64,000 nt of DNA from Rhipidocladum racemiflorum (taxonomy: Eukaryota; Streptophyta; Magnoliopsida; Poales; Poaceae), in NCBI GenBank assembly GCA_036346355.1, contig CM070583.1, forward strand, positions 4,774,001-4,838,000, written 5' to 3'. This document shows positions 32,820 through 43,891 of the stretch, piece after piece. The position numbers and the translations under genes are program-made. Positions within the stretch are counted from its first letter, which is position 1. The number at the start of each line of letters is the position of its first letter. The notes below the pieces were generated by a model. It made no database searches and was not told the DNA's origin. It saw only the letters and a program-made list of their open reading frames with translations.

Positions 32820-33878
32820 TTTCCTTGAATGAAGGAGGCCTTTATCTGCTATGCCGCGTGTTGTCCGTGTTGGCCGTCCGGCCGGGGATCAGCCCGTGCG
32901 AGGCCACTAAATCGGTGTGACTGTGCACTTCGCGATGAGCGGCCCAGATTGCCTTCGCCCCCACGCCACCCTTGCCCACATCCCCGCCTGTCTCCTCGCC
33001 TCCTCCGTTCGTAGCGCCGTGAGATCTTACTAATGCCTCGATCTTGCCGCGCCATGGAGTCGCGCCACCGTTCCCCTTGCAGCCTCTCCCCAAATTCCCT
33101 CCCCGCAGCGCCTCCCCCTCCCCCAGCAGGGGGTGACTATTAATTTCAGCTAGCGCCGCACCCATTAGCTAGGGTGATCTGAACACCAGTACATGCTTCT
33201 CCCTCCCTGCCTAGCGGCGGTCTTGCCTTGCTTGCTCCTCCTCGATCTCCTAAGGTGAATTATAAGCGTATTTTGGATTTTTTTGAGATTTTTTTGAATT
33301 AATTAAATCTAAAAAAGGAAAAGGAAAAAAGAAAATTGGGTCACAAAGGCACACACCCGAATCAGCCCAAACCGGCCCGGGGGGAGGGGGACACAACTCT
33401 TGTGACTTAGCTGGGGCCAATTTGGCGTAGTGGCTTGACAGTGGGGTGGTAGGGAAGTGGGTGGCCAGGTGGGACCCGGGTGTCGACGAGCTGGCGTGCA
33501 GGATTTTGGCCGAGGGCGGGGGAGAGGAGGCGAGCGGGGGAAGTGGCGGGGCCGGCGGGGGAGGAGGGGGGGGAGAGAAACCGCGCGGGGGGGGGGGGGT
33601 TGGGAGGGGCGGCTTTTATAGCCGGGGGGAGAGAGGTGGGGAGGCAGCCGGACATGGCAGGCGGCGGAGGGGCGCGGGAGCGGCGGCGGAGGGGCGCGGG
33701 AGCGGGCGGCGCGTGGGCGCGGTCGGCGAGTTGGGTCAGGAGGGAGCGGGCCGGGGGAGGCTAGCGGGACGTTGGAAAACCGACCAGGGGAAGGCCCAAA
33801 AAGCAAAAAAGAGGCCTAAAAACTAAATAAAATTCAAATGGATTCATTTTGAAATTTTTAGAGTTATTTCAAGATGAA
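32820..33878. other. GC-rich DNA, possible LTR remnant; no credible gene
   Basis: Open frames on both strands (for example 107 codons at 32842-33165 on -, 165 at 33309-33806 on -) are low-complexity Pro/Arg/Gly, and they change length in the unit-2 copy through indels. 33290-33345 is purine-rich, and 33612 has a 'cttttatag' TATA-like site within a G-rich block. It resembles a GC-rich retroelement LTR in the minus orientation; not proven. Confidence 0.4.
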
Positions 33879-33954
33879 AGGTAAATCTAGCCATCCGATC
33901 CTAAATTTTAGCATGTTTAGAACTTATTAATGTGCCAGCGAAGTCATGCTAGTA
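33879..33954. other. Diverged relic of the DUF6598-RIP spacer
   Basis: About 76 bp aligns with 638-712 (shared 'ggtaaatctag', 'catgtttagaacttattaat', 'gctagta') with scattered substitutions. This suggests an older DUF6598/RIP block once stood here. Confidence 0.7.
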
Positions 33955-34507
33955 TGCTACAACTAAAGGCAACAAAATATAACGACTAAAACGTCTGGAA
34001 ACATCTCCCGATCATGTTGAGACTGAAATCGCTCAGACAGACAAAACACACACATATATATGAAATTTTTTTGTGCTCATCAAGTACGTACTCCCACCTC
34101 TAATATACCACTTAAACAAATATATTATACTCTTTTATCACTTTTAATATACTTCAATAATAATTCTAAGATACTACAATATGATATTGTTGAAAAAATT
34201 CATCAGTGCTTTTTTTTTTTGCTACCATTTTCCTATATGTATAGAGGTATACTAGAATAGGATATTCTACTCACTAGCCATCTATGCTACGGCGCCAAAA
34301 CTAACTAGTCCCCGACCGAGACGCCAAACCAACTAATAAATGTGTTGCGTTAGTACATGGCAAAACCAACTAGTAAATGCATTTCTAGTTTGTACATGAT
34401 TTTTTTTGGTTTTAGTCATAATGTTTTGTTGACAACTCTAATTCACGAACCTTTTTCACCGGTAGTTTACTGTCGATGAGTAACATATTGATATAAGTCT
34501 TGCCACA
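33955..34507. other. AT-rich DNA, nothing recognised
   Basis: No gene, repeat or element end was found. Repeated at 63218-63770. Confidence 0.5.
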
Positions 34508-35455
34508 TGTAACATCCCAAAAATTTGCCTTTAATATATTTAGTGTGTTTCTAGATTATTTGGAATTTTCCGGAATTTATTTGGACTCAAGTTTATTGAA
34601 CTAATCGTATTAAATAAAGATCACGCATTTTTGCGTAAGCATAAAATTTAAAATCTTGTTTAAAATAAAGATAATTAGAAGGCGAGAGTGTTCTCTTCAA
34701 ATATTTTCGAAAAACATGTTATATAACTTAAGTCGTTGATTTTATACAAATCTGTACAGGTGTCTGATTCACTAAAAGATTTTTTTGCGAAAAATCTACA
34801 CGTCGAAAAATCACGAAACCAACTTCGTTAGGTTCCATATAGTTCCTAGTATTTTAGAGGAATTTTTCAGATTTTTAGAACCCCTCTACCATTTTTTTTT
34901 CTTTCTTTCCCTAAACACGTTTTGGAACATATATACACATATATATATGCCTGAGTACCAGGACGGTGGATTTTTTTTAGCCATTTCCTCCATGCATGAC
35001 TCACGACCATGGCCATTCCCATTTGTTCCTTGTGTGAACTAGTAAATCAAGGCGTTATTGCGTTTTGCCATTCCAGCCGTTCCATTTCCCTCCACACGCA
35101 TGAGCATTTTCCCAGATGTTTCCCTTCTGCCTGCATGTCCTCCATTACAATTAATGCATTGCCGTTTCAAATTTTTTTCCAGCCGTTTCACATGTGGGCG
35201 TTGCTAGCTAGTACCTGCATGGCCATTTCTTCATTGGAACACTTCCTCTCCAGCCATTTCCATGCAACGGGCTGTTTCTCCACTTGTAGCAACACATGTT
35301 CCTTCTCTTTCACTACCAGCGTATAAACTTTTCATTCTTCCAGCCGGTTGCTCCACAAGCATGAACCAGTTACTTACTAACAATGCATACACCAAAGCTT
35401 CTCTTCCCAACCATTTATTCCAGCCATTTCTATTCTCTTCAGCAATCGATAGTGC
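34508..35455 (+). mobile_element. Partial Gypsy-type LTR-like sequence
   Basis: Begins TGTAACATCCCAAAAATT, the usual start of many plant Gypsy LTRs. It continues AT-rich, then has repeated 'ccagcc[ag]ttt' motifs (about 35073, 35180, 35251, 35341, 35420). It stops abruptly at the unit junction 35455/35456. No right LTR end or coding region was seen. Confidence 0.4.
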
Positions 35456-35956
35456 ACTATTCTCCTTTTGATGGTTCGTGCCTGATTAATAGAGAATACA
35501 CCAGCAAGCTTAGCAGGTTGGAGTTGACATTCGGCCAACTTCTTTCCTCTGTGGAGGCCACAATCAATGTGCAAGTTATTGATGGGTCATGGCCAGACAA
35601 TTTTCATGGTCAATTTACTGTCCGTACCGCCAGTATAAATCAAGAAAGTCTTGTTACTTGATTCTGGAGATGAGAAAGTGCCTGCTACTGCAGATGGCAT
35701 GATCAAGCTCTCACGGTGTGTTGCTTCTGTTGAACTTGAGGGAGAGCTGGAAGTTTTTGTTGAGGCACGGGGAGGTGATAATAAGATGGTTGTTAAGAAA
35801 GCTAGTAAGGTTTTCATACCTAAGACAGCAGGTCGAAGCTATGGCATATTGAAAGTTGGGTTCTGTAAGATGAAAGTCACTGTCGCTTGGTCACTTCTTT
35901 CGTATATTACTGGTGACTATGCACCTGGCAACTCTGGCGAGGCTGGTCCTACCTAG
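35456..35956 (+). pseudogene. DUF6598 exon 3, 5'-truncated and frameshifted (copy C)
   Basis: Homology to the intact exon 3 starts at ACTATTCTCC (intact gene: 29117). The first ~120 bp of the exon, the splice acceptor and exons 1-2 are missing. A 2 bp deletion at 35640/35641 (tataaatcaagaaag against tataaatcacaagaaag) breaks the frame; the remainder is open to TAG at 35956. The start of this fragment is the junction between units 1 and 2. Confidence 0.88.
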
Positions 35957-36594
35957 GTGCTCATCTGAGCTGTATACCTTAGCCGTCATCGGAACAATTT
36001 GCCTTGCTTTCTGGATGTATTGATGATGTAATTACGTTTCGCACTGGTGTTAACTGGATGTTAATGAAGCTTTCAAACTTATTGTAGCTGTTGCTTCTGA
36101 AGGGCCTATGGTAGTTAACTTTGTTTGAGGTGGTATTTTGTATTATCAAATGATGAGATCGGGATATGTTTGTGGTATCGCTATATGTATCGATAAAGAT
36201 AGTTTTGCAGACTTAAATGAGCTCTCTTGCAGTATGTTTTATCTACTAGCACGAGTGTTCTGCCAGAGTTTGTTTTGTGGAGCTGGACGGTAAATCTAGT
36301 CATCCGAACCTAAATTTTATCATGTTTAGAACTTATTAATTTGCCATTGAAGTCACGCTAGTAACATTTATGAACCTAAGCACGCCCTGAAATTATATAT
36401 ATCCAATCAATGTTTACCACAAAGGAGTACCATAATGCCTTCTTTCACACTTGTCTTCCTATTCAGAATTTGCAGGAATTTACTGTGTCATAGTCTAGCT
36501 ATTACTACTCTTATCTAAACTACTCTGATGATCGTGACATAATGAACAGACAAAAAACAGGTCCACAAAAAACGATTCCTCAGCCGTCTGATCA
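35957..36594. other. Convergent spacer (C)
   Basis: Counterpart of 293-943; no gene. Confidence 0.6.
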
Positions 36595-37135
36595 TCAATC
36601 GATGAATCCCGGTTCTGCAATTTGAATTATGGCTTGCCTCTGTTGTTGTCGCTGTCGCCGGCCTTGTCTCCCAGGAAAGATCAACAACTCGGTATCAAGG
36701 AGGATCAGTGTAATATCCCTCGTCAGGTCGTCCAACCCATGTATCTCATACGGTGCAGCAAAACCATTCAACTGAACTTGGTTTATATTTCGGTCCCTAT
36801 GCCCCTGCGGCAGCGCCATCTTTCGCCTCATGTCTAAAAGGAACCGTGAGAAGACTTGCCAGGAAGCCATTCTCCTCCACATCCACTCTGGTAGTTCGGT
36901 TGCCGGTCCGTCATCTCCCAACCTTCTTGTGATCTCGTTTAGCACAGACAGAAAACGAATGGCCTCACAAAATATCACCACCGTGCGAAGCAATGCCCTT
37001 CGTAATTGAGCAAGGATACCATCAGGTGGACGATGGTCCCGATGCCTGCGCAGTGGAGGTGGACGATAGTCTTGGTAGAAGGCCAAAGTGAAGAAGATGT
37101 CCCGCAGATTCTCGCCACCTCCTATCCTGGGCCGA
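36595..37135 (-). pseudogene. RIP exon 2 remnant C
   Basis: Nearly identical to remnant A (one Val/Ile difference). Open from the acceptor at 37135 to the stop at 36595, with CEAIRF and SWQVFS intact. The upstream exon is lost at the breakpoint 37176/37177 in the intron, so it is not a complete RIP gene. Confidence 0.72.
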
Positions 37136-37626
37136 CTGCATAATTAACTAATTAGAGTCAAGATTGTTTAATTGATTTTTACTATAAATTCATATGGAGT
37201 TTAGTGGCGAGAATTATATCATTATGTGGATGTCGTTGTTAGCAAGCTAATGATGAAAACTGATCATAAATCTGAGCTACCAATAAAAATATATAGCAAA
37301 ATAAAAAGTGACAAAATTCATATACAAACTACCGGAACATATTTTTCTAGTCGGTTGGATTTTCGTGGGTGGGTTGATCAGTTTTACTAGTTGGCATATT
37401 TTTTTTAATATACACATGAACTATTTTTACTATAAAATACGATACAGATTCATGTCGAACATGTAACGCATTTCCTGATTTATTACTGCTAAACTTGTAC
37501 TGATGATTAAAAGGTAACCAACGATGCATTAATAGCGACGCGTGTTCATCTGGGTATGATGGGGCGTGATAGTTTCGGCCAGCATGTAGAATAGTCTAAT
37601 ATGTGTGCAAGCGCAGATTAACACTA
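37136..37626. other. Intron remnant and AT-rich DNA, no gene
   Basis: Same as 1485-1974. Confidence 0.5.
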
Positions 37627-37630
37627 TCGT

Positions 37631-37631
37631 G

Positions 37632-37695
<64 letters not shown>
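37631..37695. repeat. Compound microsatellite (TC)n(TA)n
   Basis: Counterpart of 1978-2042. Confidence 0.95.
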
Positions 37696-37699
<4 letters not shown>

Positions 37700-37986
37700 C
37701 TAGCCTTATAAGGCCTAGAATTGAAGCCCAACCGTGGTGCCACCTCACCCTCGCAATTTTTTCAAAAAATCCCCTCGGCTTTCTCCAAATTACAAATAGG
37801 TCCCTACGCGATTTTATGTGAGGAAAATATTTTTCCCAGTTCGCGTTTAGGTCCCTGGTTTTGTCGTTTTGCATAGAGGACCTCCCGTTAAGTACGAATC
37901 GCGAGCGAGCCCTTTCCTAATTTTTTAAAATAGCGAACAGGTCCAAAATTATAACAAATAGGTCCTCGCGCTTTACGTTCGGGTCC

Positions 37987-38560
37987 TTTCTCCGTTTTGT
38001 CCCAAAAAAATGTTTTCGGGGTCCGTTTTTTCTCCAGAGCATGCGAAAAATATTTTCGGTAGCCGTTTTTTCAAAAAAAAAATATGAAAAACCGTTTCCT
38101 TTCTCCGTTTTGCCCAGAAAAAATGTTTTCGTGATCCGTTTTACCTCCGGAGCACGGGGGAAATGTTTTCGGTGGCTATTTCCCCCCCAAAAAATAGGAG
38201 ATCGTTTCCTTTCTCCGTTTTGCCCGGAAAAAAAATTTCGTGATACGTTTTTTCTCCGGAGCATGGGAAAAATATTTTCGTTCGCCGTTTTTCCAAAAAA
38301 AAATTGGAAAGCCGTTCCCTTTCTCCGTTTTGCCCGGAAAAAATGTTTTCGTGATCTGTTTTTCCTCCGGAGCATAGGGAAAATATTTTCGGTTGCTATT
38401 CCCCCCCCCAAAATGAGAGACCGTTTTCTTTCTCCATTTTTCCTGAAAAAAATATTTTCGTGATCCATTTTTTCACCAGACCATGGAAAAAATGTTTTCA
38501 TTGGCCGTTTCTCCAAAAAAAATGGAAATTCGTTTTTCGTCCGTCGTTTCTCCGTTTCCC
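37987..38560. repeat. Minisatellite, ~103-118 bp unit (unit 2)
   Basis: Counterpart of 2329-2880 with the same unit structure. The long minus-strand frame over it (199 codons) is a repeat artefact. Confidence 0.85.
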
Positions 38561-38936
38561 CCCTTTTTTCTCATTTTTCCCGGGAAAATAAGCGCATAGG
38601 ATGTTAAACTCGGCATCTAAAATTCCTTTTGCGGCTCGATTTCTAATATTTTTTAAGACATGTATTATTGCCCGTTGACTGCATAGGGTGTTAAACTCGG
38701 CATCTATAGCTTTTTTTTTTGTGGTTTGGGATCTAATATTTCTCGAAACATGTATTATTCTTTTTTTCTCCCAAAAAGGGCCATTGTTTCGCTGGTTCGT
38801 CGACGGTTCTTACCTAGCGTCTTTTTTCGAAAAAATACCCAAGCGAACAAAAAAAAACGAATATTCCTGTCTTTTTTAGAGATAAAAACTTCGATCAAAT
38901 TTCGCACGGCGCGGCGAAGCGCGCAGCTCTAGCTAG

Positions 38937-39935
38937 TATATATATATATATGCCATGCACCGAAGAAGCATACATTTTGGACGCCTAAATTGTAAATTGG
39001 TCTGATAAATTCGCAGCGTGTGCTGAGGATGCGTACGTGAACGTGGATCGTGTGTGAGTAGTGTGGTAAGGATGTGCATGTGTGCGTGAGTTTCGGATTG
39101 GGCCAGTGAGAATAAGGTCCCGTTTGGTACGGTTCCAGATCCTGGTAGAAATGGAAACGGTTTCAGATTCTTAGTAGAAACATTTCCGGTAGAATCAATC
39201 ACTTTCTGCAAACCGTTTGGTAGATTCTAGTAGAAACTAGTGAAACGGGGTTGAGGGTGATTCAACCACGGTGTGAAAAAAGAAGAAACGTTTCGAGGAG
39301 AATCGTTCCAAGTTTTAGCCCGTTTGGCTGGGTTTCTCCTAGATTCTAGTAGAAACAGCTCGGTTCCAAGTTGCCAAATGAGGCTTAAGATTCTAGGTAG
39401 ATTCTGATTCTACGTAGTGGGCAGTTTTTGATTGTGGGAGAAGTTATCCAGAATTCTTCCATTTTGTAAATAATCTATTTTTTAAAACAAAAACTGAAAC
39501 GAATGGGACCTAAGTCGAAGAGATGTAGGAAAATGGAATGGAACTACAAGAACCAGTACTTCAACATGCTACACTAAAATGAGAGATAAGAAAATGAAAC
39601 ATAATTGAAAAACTCAATTAGAAATGAGTATTGGACAATCACTCCTGAAGCATTACATGAGATCTTGCCGCCAAGATAAGGAGGATAAGAGAAGCCAAGA
39701 CCGTGGAGCTCCGCATTGCAAGTGCTAATTTGGGTGAAGTAAAGCTCCAAAGGAAGAGAGACAAATTTGTGTATGGAAGACCAAGGCATAGTGTCGCCAA
39801 TGAAGGGCTTCCGTGGTTCTGAAATCTGAAATCAGCCCATGTAGCACATGTTCTAGTTGATATGCTCATTTTTATTTTTTTTCGTTAAAAAAAGTAAGTT
39901 TGATTTTAGGTGCAACCCTACTGTAACACCTTGAA
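38937..39935. other. Non-coding stretch with possible hAT-like MITE at 39114-39386
   Basis: Counterpart of 3253-4251. Confidence 0.35.
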
Positions 39936-40274
39936 TTTTTTAAATAATACATTTTTAAAATAATTTTGCAAAAATAATAGACCAAACAAAAAATTTACCA
40001 AAATACACCTCTGTCACCATTTGAATTGGTAATAGGGTTCTGTCGCCAATTCAAATGGTGATAGAAATCTCAGTCTTATCAACTAAATGAATCGACGTCA
40101 AAATAAATCCATCAGCCAATTCAATCCGCAACAAAAGAGATTTTTTGTTGTCATTTGAAATGGCTACAGAGGCTTTATCGCCAATTCAAATATCAACAGA
40201 GGTGTATTTTTATAATTTTTATTTTGGCCTATTATTTTTGCAAAATTATTTTTAAAATATACTATTTTAAAAAA
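39936..40274. repeat. Fold-back element with ~78 bp arms (unit 2)
   Basis: Arms 39936-40013 and 40197-40274; counterpart of 4252-4590. Confidence 0.75.
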
Positions 40275-40332
40275 ACTGGTAATCCATGATCCGATTTGAC
40301 CAACTCCAGTAGTTGTGGAAAGAGTAGGTCAC

Positions 40333-40923
40333 TGTAATAGTCTCTTTATTTTTTTTACAAAACTAGTCTCCATACGAAATATTTTGGAGAAATAGCCCAG
40401 TAGTCCACATCTACCGTGCTCAAGAGCGCGAAAACAAGATCCCACTCTACCCGAGCGCGGAACAGCCCGCTCCCGCGCCCGGCTCGTGTTGCTCCCATGC
40501 CCAGCCCACTTCCCGCACTCACCCGCCCCCAAGCGAGCGCGTGCACCACGCGGCCGCTCCCTTGCGCGAGCCCACTGGCCCCACCAAGCACGCTCGGCGC
40601 TCGCACACGGCTCGCGCCCCCCAACTCCTACCCCGCATGCCTCCCCGGCTCGCGTGATTAGGCGCCCACTTGGCTCGCAATCCACCGCCCCTGGCCGCGC
40701 TCCCGGCTCGCGCGCCAGCACCGCACCCACACCTGCTGCGCTTCCCGTGTGCTGGAGCTGGCTGCCACGTGTTCCCACCGCGGGATATTGCTTCCGCACT
40801 CAGGTAGCATGGGATCTTGCTCCCACTCTTCGAGCGCTGTAGATGTGGGCCAGGGGCATTTTTATAAAATATTTTGTATGAAGGTTAGTTTGTAAAAAAA
40901 ATAATAAGGAAGCTATTATAGTA
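40333..40923. mobile_element. GC-rich element with ~110 bp inverted ends (unit 2)
   Basis: Counterpart of 4649-5239, almost unchanged. Confidence 0.5.
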
Positions 40924-40931
40924 AACTATTT

Positions 40932-41017
40932 TTGTCGAAATATGCTTGGGCCAGCCTGTTTAGCGGCTTGGCCCGAGAAGCCCAGTTTCTTAGTACTCAT
41001 TAAACATAGAGCAAATA
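40932..41017 (+). promoter_or_regulatory. DUF6598 upstream region, left half (unit 2)
   Basis: Counterpart of 5248-5333; ends ...gcaaata at the Helitron start. Confidence 0.75.
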
Positions 41018-41083
41018 TCTAAACTAATAAAAGAAGGAGTTTACCCTTCCTTGATGGATCGTCCAACCCATCAGTAAGGCCCG

Positions 41084-41930
41084 ATTCCAGCCCATTTCTT
41101 GTGCACAAGGCCCCCGCAGCGCTCCTCTCCGTGATCTTCTTCGCCGGTTTCAGCCAGAGCTCGATTTCCTCGCCCCACACGATCTCCACGCTCTACCGTG
41201 CCCACCTCGTCGTCCCCGTCCTTATCGTCGCTGGCCAGCACGTCGCGCCCACCATGACCCTCCGCTCCTGCCCCCGCCCCTTATTTCCCAGCCTGGCACC
41301 CGTCAACCCACGCCGCCTCATCCCTATCACCGCCGCCGCACCATCTCCTCGCTCAGCCGCAATCTCTTCAGACTGGCCCTGTCCCTATCACCGGCGGCCC
41401 CATTCCTACCTTTTTTTACTGCCATCACTCACCACCGCCAGATCTACTCATTCTCTCCCTAAATTAGGGGAGGGTGGTCAGGTGATGGTTGCGGCGACTG
41501 GATCTGCGTGAGGCGAGGCCGCGGTGGCCAGACGAGTGCGAGATGGTGTGCACGACGACCAGATCCGGAGAGATAAGGGAGGCGGTTCCCTAGCTAGACG
41601 ACGACGGAGGCCGGTTCCTAGAGTCGGCGACCTGATCTGGATGATGCAACATTGGCAACGGCATAAGGTAGTATCCGCTTCCAAATCCATCACCATCTAG
41701 GCTCGGCCCCCTCCTCTCTTCAATCATCTCCACTGAGTGCCAAGCTCCACCATCACTGCCGCCAGCCCGATACCCTCTCCCGTGTTGCGTGAAGACGCTA
41801 ACACCTCCGTCACCAAGCTCGTATGCCAGCAAGGTGGAATAAGACCGGGTAGGGTATGATTTTGATCTGCTCCTTTCTTGCTGTATTCACCCCCTAACTC
41901 CTGCAAGATGTTTGATAGAATGCCTCTATG
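41084..41930. other. GC-rich gene-like fragment in the Helitron (unit 2)
   Basis: Counterpart of 5400-6240; frames differ by several indels. Confidence 0.4.
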
Positions 41931-42291
41931 GGTTGGAGTTAAAATGTTACTTCTCTTTCTTGTTTTGGGCTACCGCATTTCTGTATCCAAAAGAAAAATA
42001 TTCCGGTGTTTCTTTACTTGATGGATTTGTTTGTATATTGTACTCACTACTGTGCTTGATGGATTTGTTTGTATAGTGGAAGTTGCCTTATAGTGAATTA
42101 AACTGTCAATATCAACTGTGCAGAAAGTTTAGTAGGAGTATATCAATTATCAATGAGCAAATGGGGTCACAGATTTAATTATCAAATGCATGGGTTATAA
42201 ACTTATCATTTGATCCGATTTGCTATGGATGTCACAAGTCAATGTTTATTGTAATGTACAGATCTTTGGTCCCAGTTGGAGGAGCTGATGC

Positions 42292-43886
42292 TGAAGGGAA
42301 TATGCCCGAGAGGCAATAATAAATTGTTTATTATCTTATTCCATGTTTATAATAGATGTTTATTTCTCATGCTAAAATTGTATTAACCGGAAACGTTGGT
42401 ACATGTGTGTTTAATAAACAAAAAGGTTCCTAGTAAAGCCTCTCTTTTAAACTAGCTCGTTGATTAACTGATGATCAAGGTTTCCTGATCATGAACATTG
42501 GATGTTGTTAATAACGGGGTCACATTATTAGAAGAATGATGTGATGAACACACACCCAAGTTGGTATAGCAAATTCGATCAAGTCATTAAAGTTTGTTGC
42601 TATACTGAACATATACAAAATAGCTCTTTTCCTTAGACCATGAGATGATGTCAATCACTAACTCCGGAAGAGTACTTTGATGACATCAAACGTCACTCCG
42701 TAACACGGTGACTATAAAGATGGATTTGGGTACTATGAAAGTATTAGTTGAGGCTCATGCATCAAGAGTGGGATTTGTCCATCCGTGATGACGGAGAGAT
42801 ATACTCTGGACCCTCTCGGTGATATCACATTGACATCGCTTGCAAGCACGTGACTAGGTCACAAGAATGTCATATCACGGAACGAGTAAAGAGTACTTGT
42901 CGGTAACGGGATCAAACTAGGTATAGTTGATACCGATGATCGGATCCCGGATAAGTAATATATCGCGAGACAAAAGGAATTGGTTATGTTGTTTTTGGTT
43001 CACACGATCACTAGTTCATCGTTGAGTAAGTGGGAGTCATTATGGATCTCCAGATCCGCCGATGATTATTGATCGTAGAGGTGTCTTGATCATGTCCATT
43101 TTATTCACGAACCGTAGGGTGACACACTTAAGGTTCATCGATGCTTTTGAGTAGAATCTGAACACCGGAGAAAAGTTTGGACAGCACCGGAATAGTTTCG
43201 GGATATCGGAATAGTTCAAGGGGGTATGTGTTAATTTTTGTTAATTAAAAGGATTAACAAATATTAAAATAACAAAAATAAAATTGTTTATTTATTGAAT
43301 GGAGAGTCCATTCACATGAAGAGAATGGAGAGTCCATTCACATGAAGAAAATGAAAAGTCCATTCACATGAAGAGAATGGAGTGTCCATTCACATGGAGA
43401 GAGTGGAGAGTCCACTCGCTCCTATAAAAGGGAGGGTGGAGCTCCTCTCTCATGGACTAATAACCATGACCCTTTGGTTGGTCCTTTCTCCCTCCTCCTG
43501 CTGTTCCACCTTTCAAGCAGTAGCTTAAGCGAAGCGCTGCTGAAATAGTTTCTCCACCACCACCACTAAGTCGTAGTGTTGTTGGAGTTTCCCGTGGATC
43601 CTCTACTTCCGCTGCCCCGCTGGATCGAGGGATTGGAGGTCGTCGTTGTTCCGTACGTGTGACCAAGTACGGAGGCGCTGCCGTTTGTGGCGCTCATCTT
43701 CGCGACTTTGAAGTCGGGCGTGTACCTCTACTTCAACCACGTTTGTTTGCGGGAATGTTATTCCCGCTTTCGGTCTACGAGGGTGAGTCCTTCTGAAACC
43801 GTTTACTTGCATCTCCTAGATATGATCTTGGTGTTTGGTTGCAATCGTAGGAAAATTTTTGTTTTTCCTTGCTTCGAAACCCATCA
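42292..43886 (+). repeat. Solo LTR of BARE/Angela-like copia element
   Basis: Complete LTR from TGAAGGG to CCCATCA, flanked by GATGC on both sides (42287-42291, 43887-43891). It is the same site and target duplication as the full element 6590-14824. The internal region was lost, as expected from LTR-LTR recombination. It carries the longer 30 bp repeat array (~43299-43415), like the 3' LTR of unit 1. Confidence 0.95.
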
Positions 43887-43891
43887 GATGC

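Larger units (their letters stand above)
37627..38936. mobile_element. Helitron-like element, A-type (unit 2)
   Basis: Counterpart of 1975-3252. The 3' hairpin GCGCG-GCGAAG-CGCGC is intact here, with CTAG at 38933-38936 before T. Contains the microsatellite 37631-37695 and minisatellite 37987-38560. Confidence 0.45.

Noticed and set aside
33309..33806. Long Pro/Arg-rich frames in GC-rich DNA (also 4645-5158, 5387-5995, 24838-25410, 62603-63093)
   Set aside because: Both strands are open, composition is low-complexity, and unit-2 copies have frame-breaking indels. GC bias explains them.
37917..38516. 199-codon minus-strand ORF (and similar frames at 2315-3067 and 31768-32145) with repeated ENIF...RRK peptides
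   Set aside because: The frames are produced by the ~110 bp minisatellite, shift between copies with single-base indels, and match no domain.
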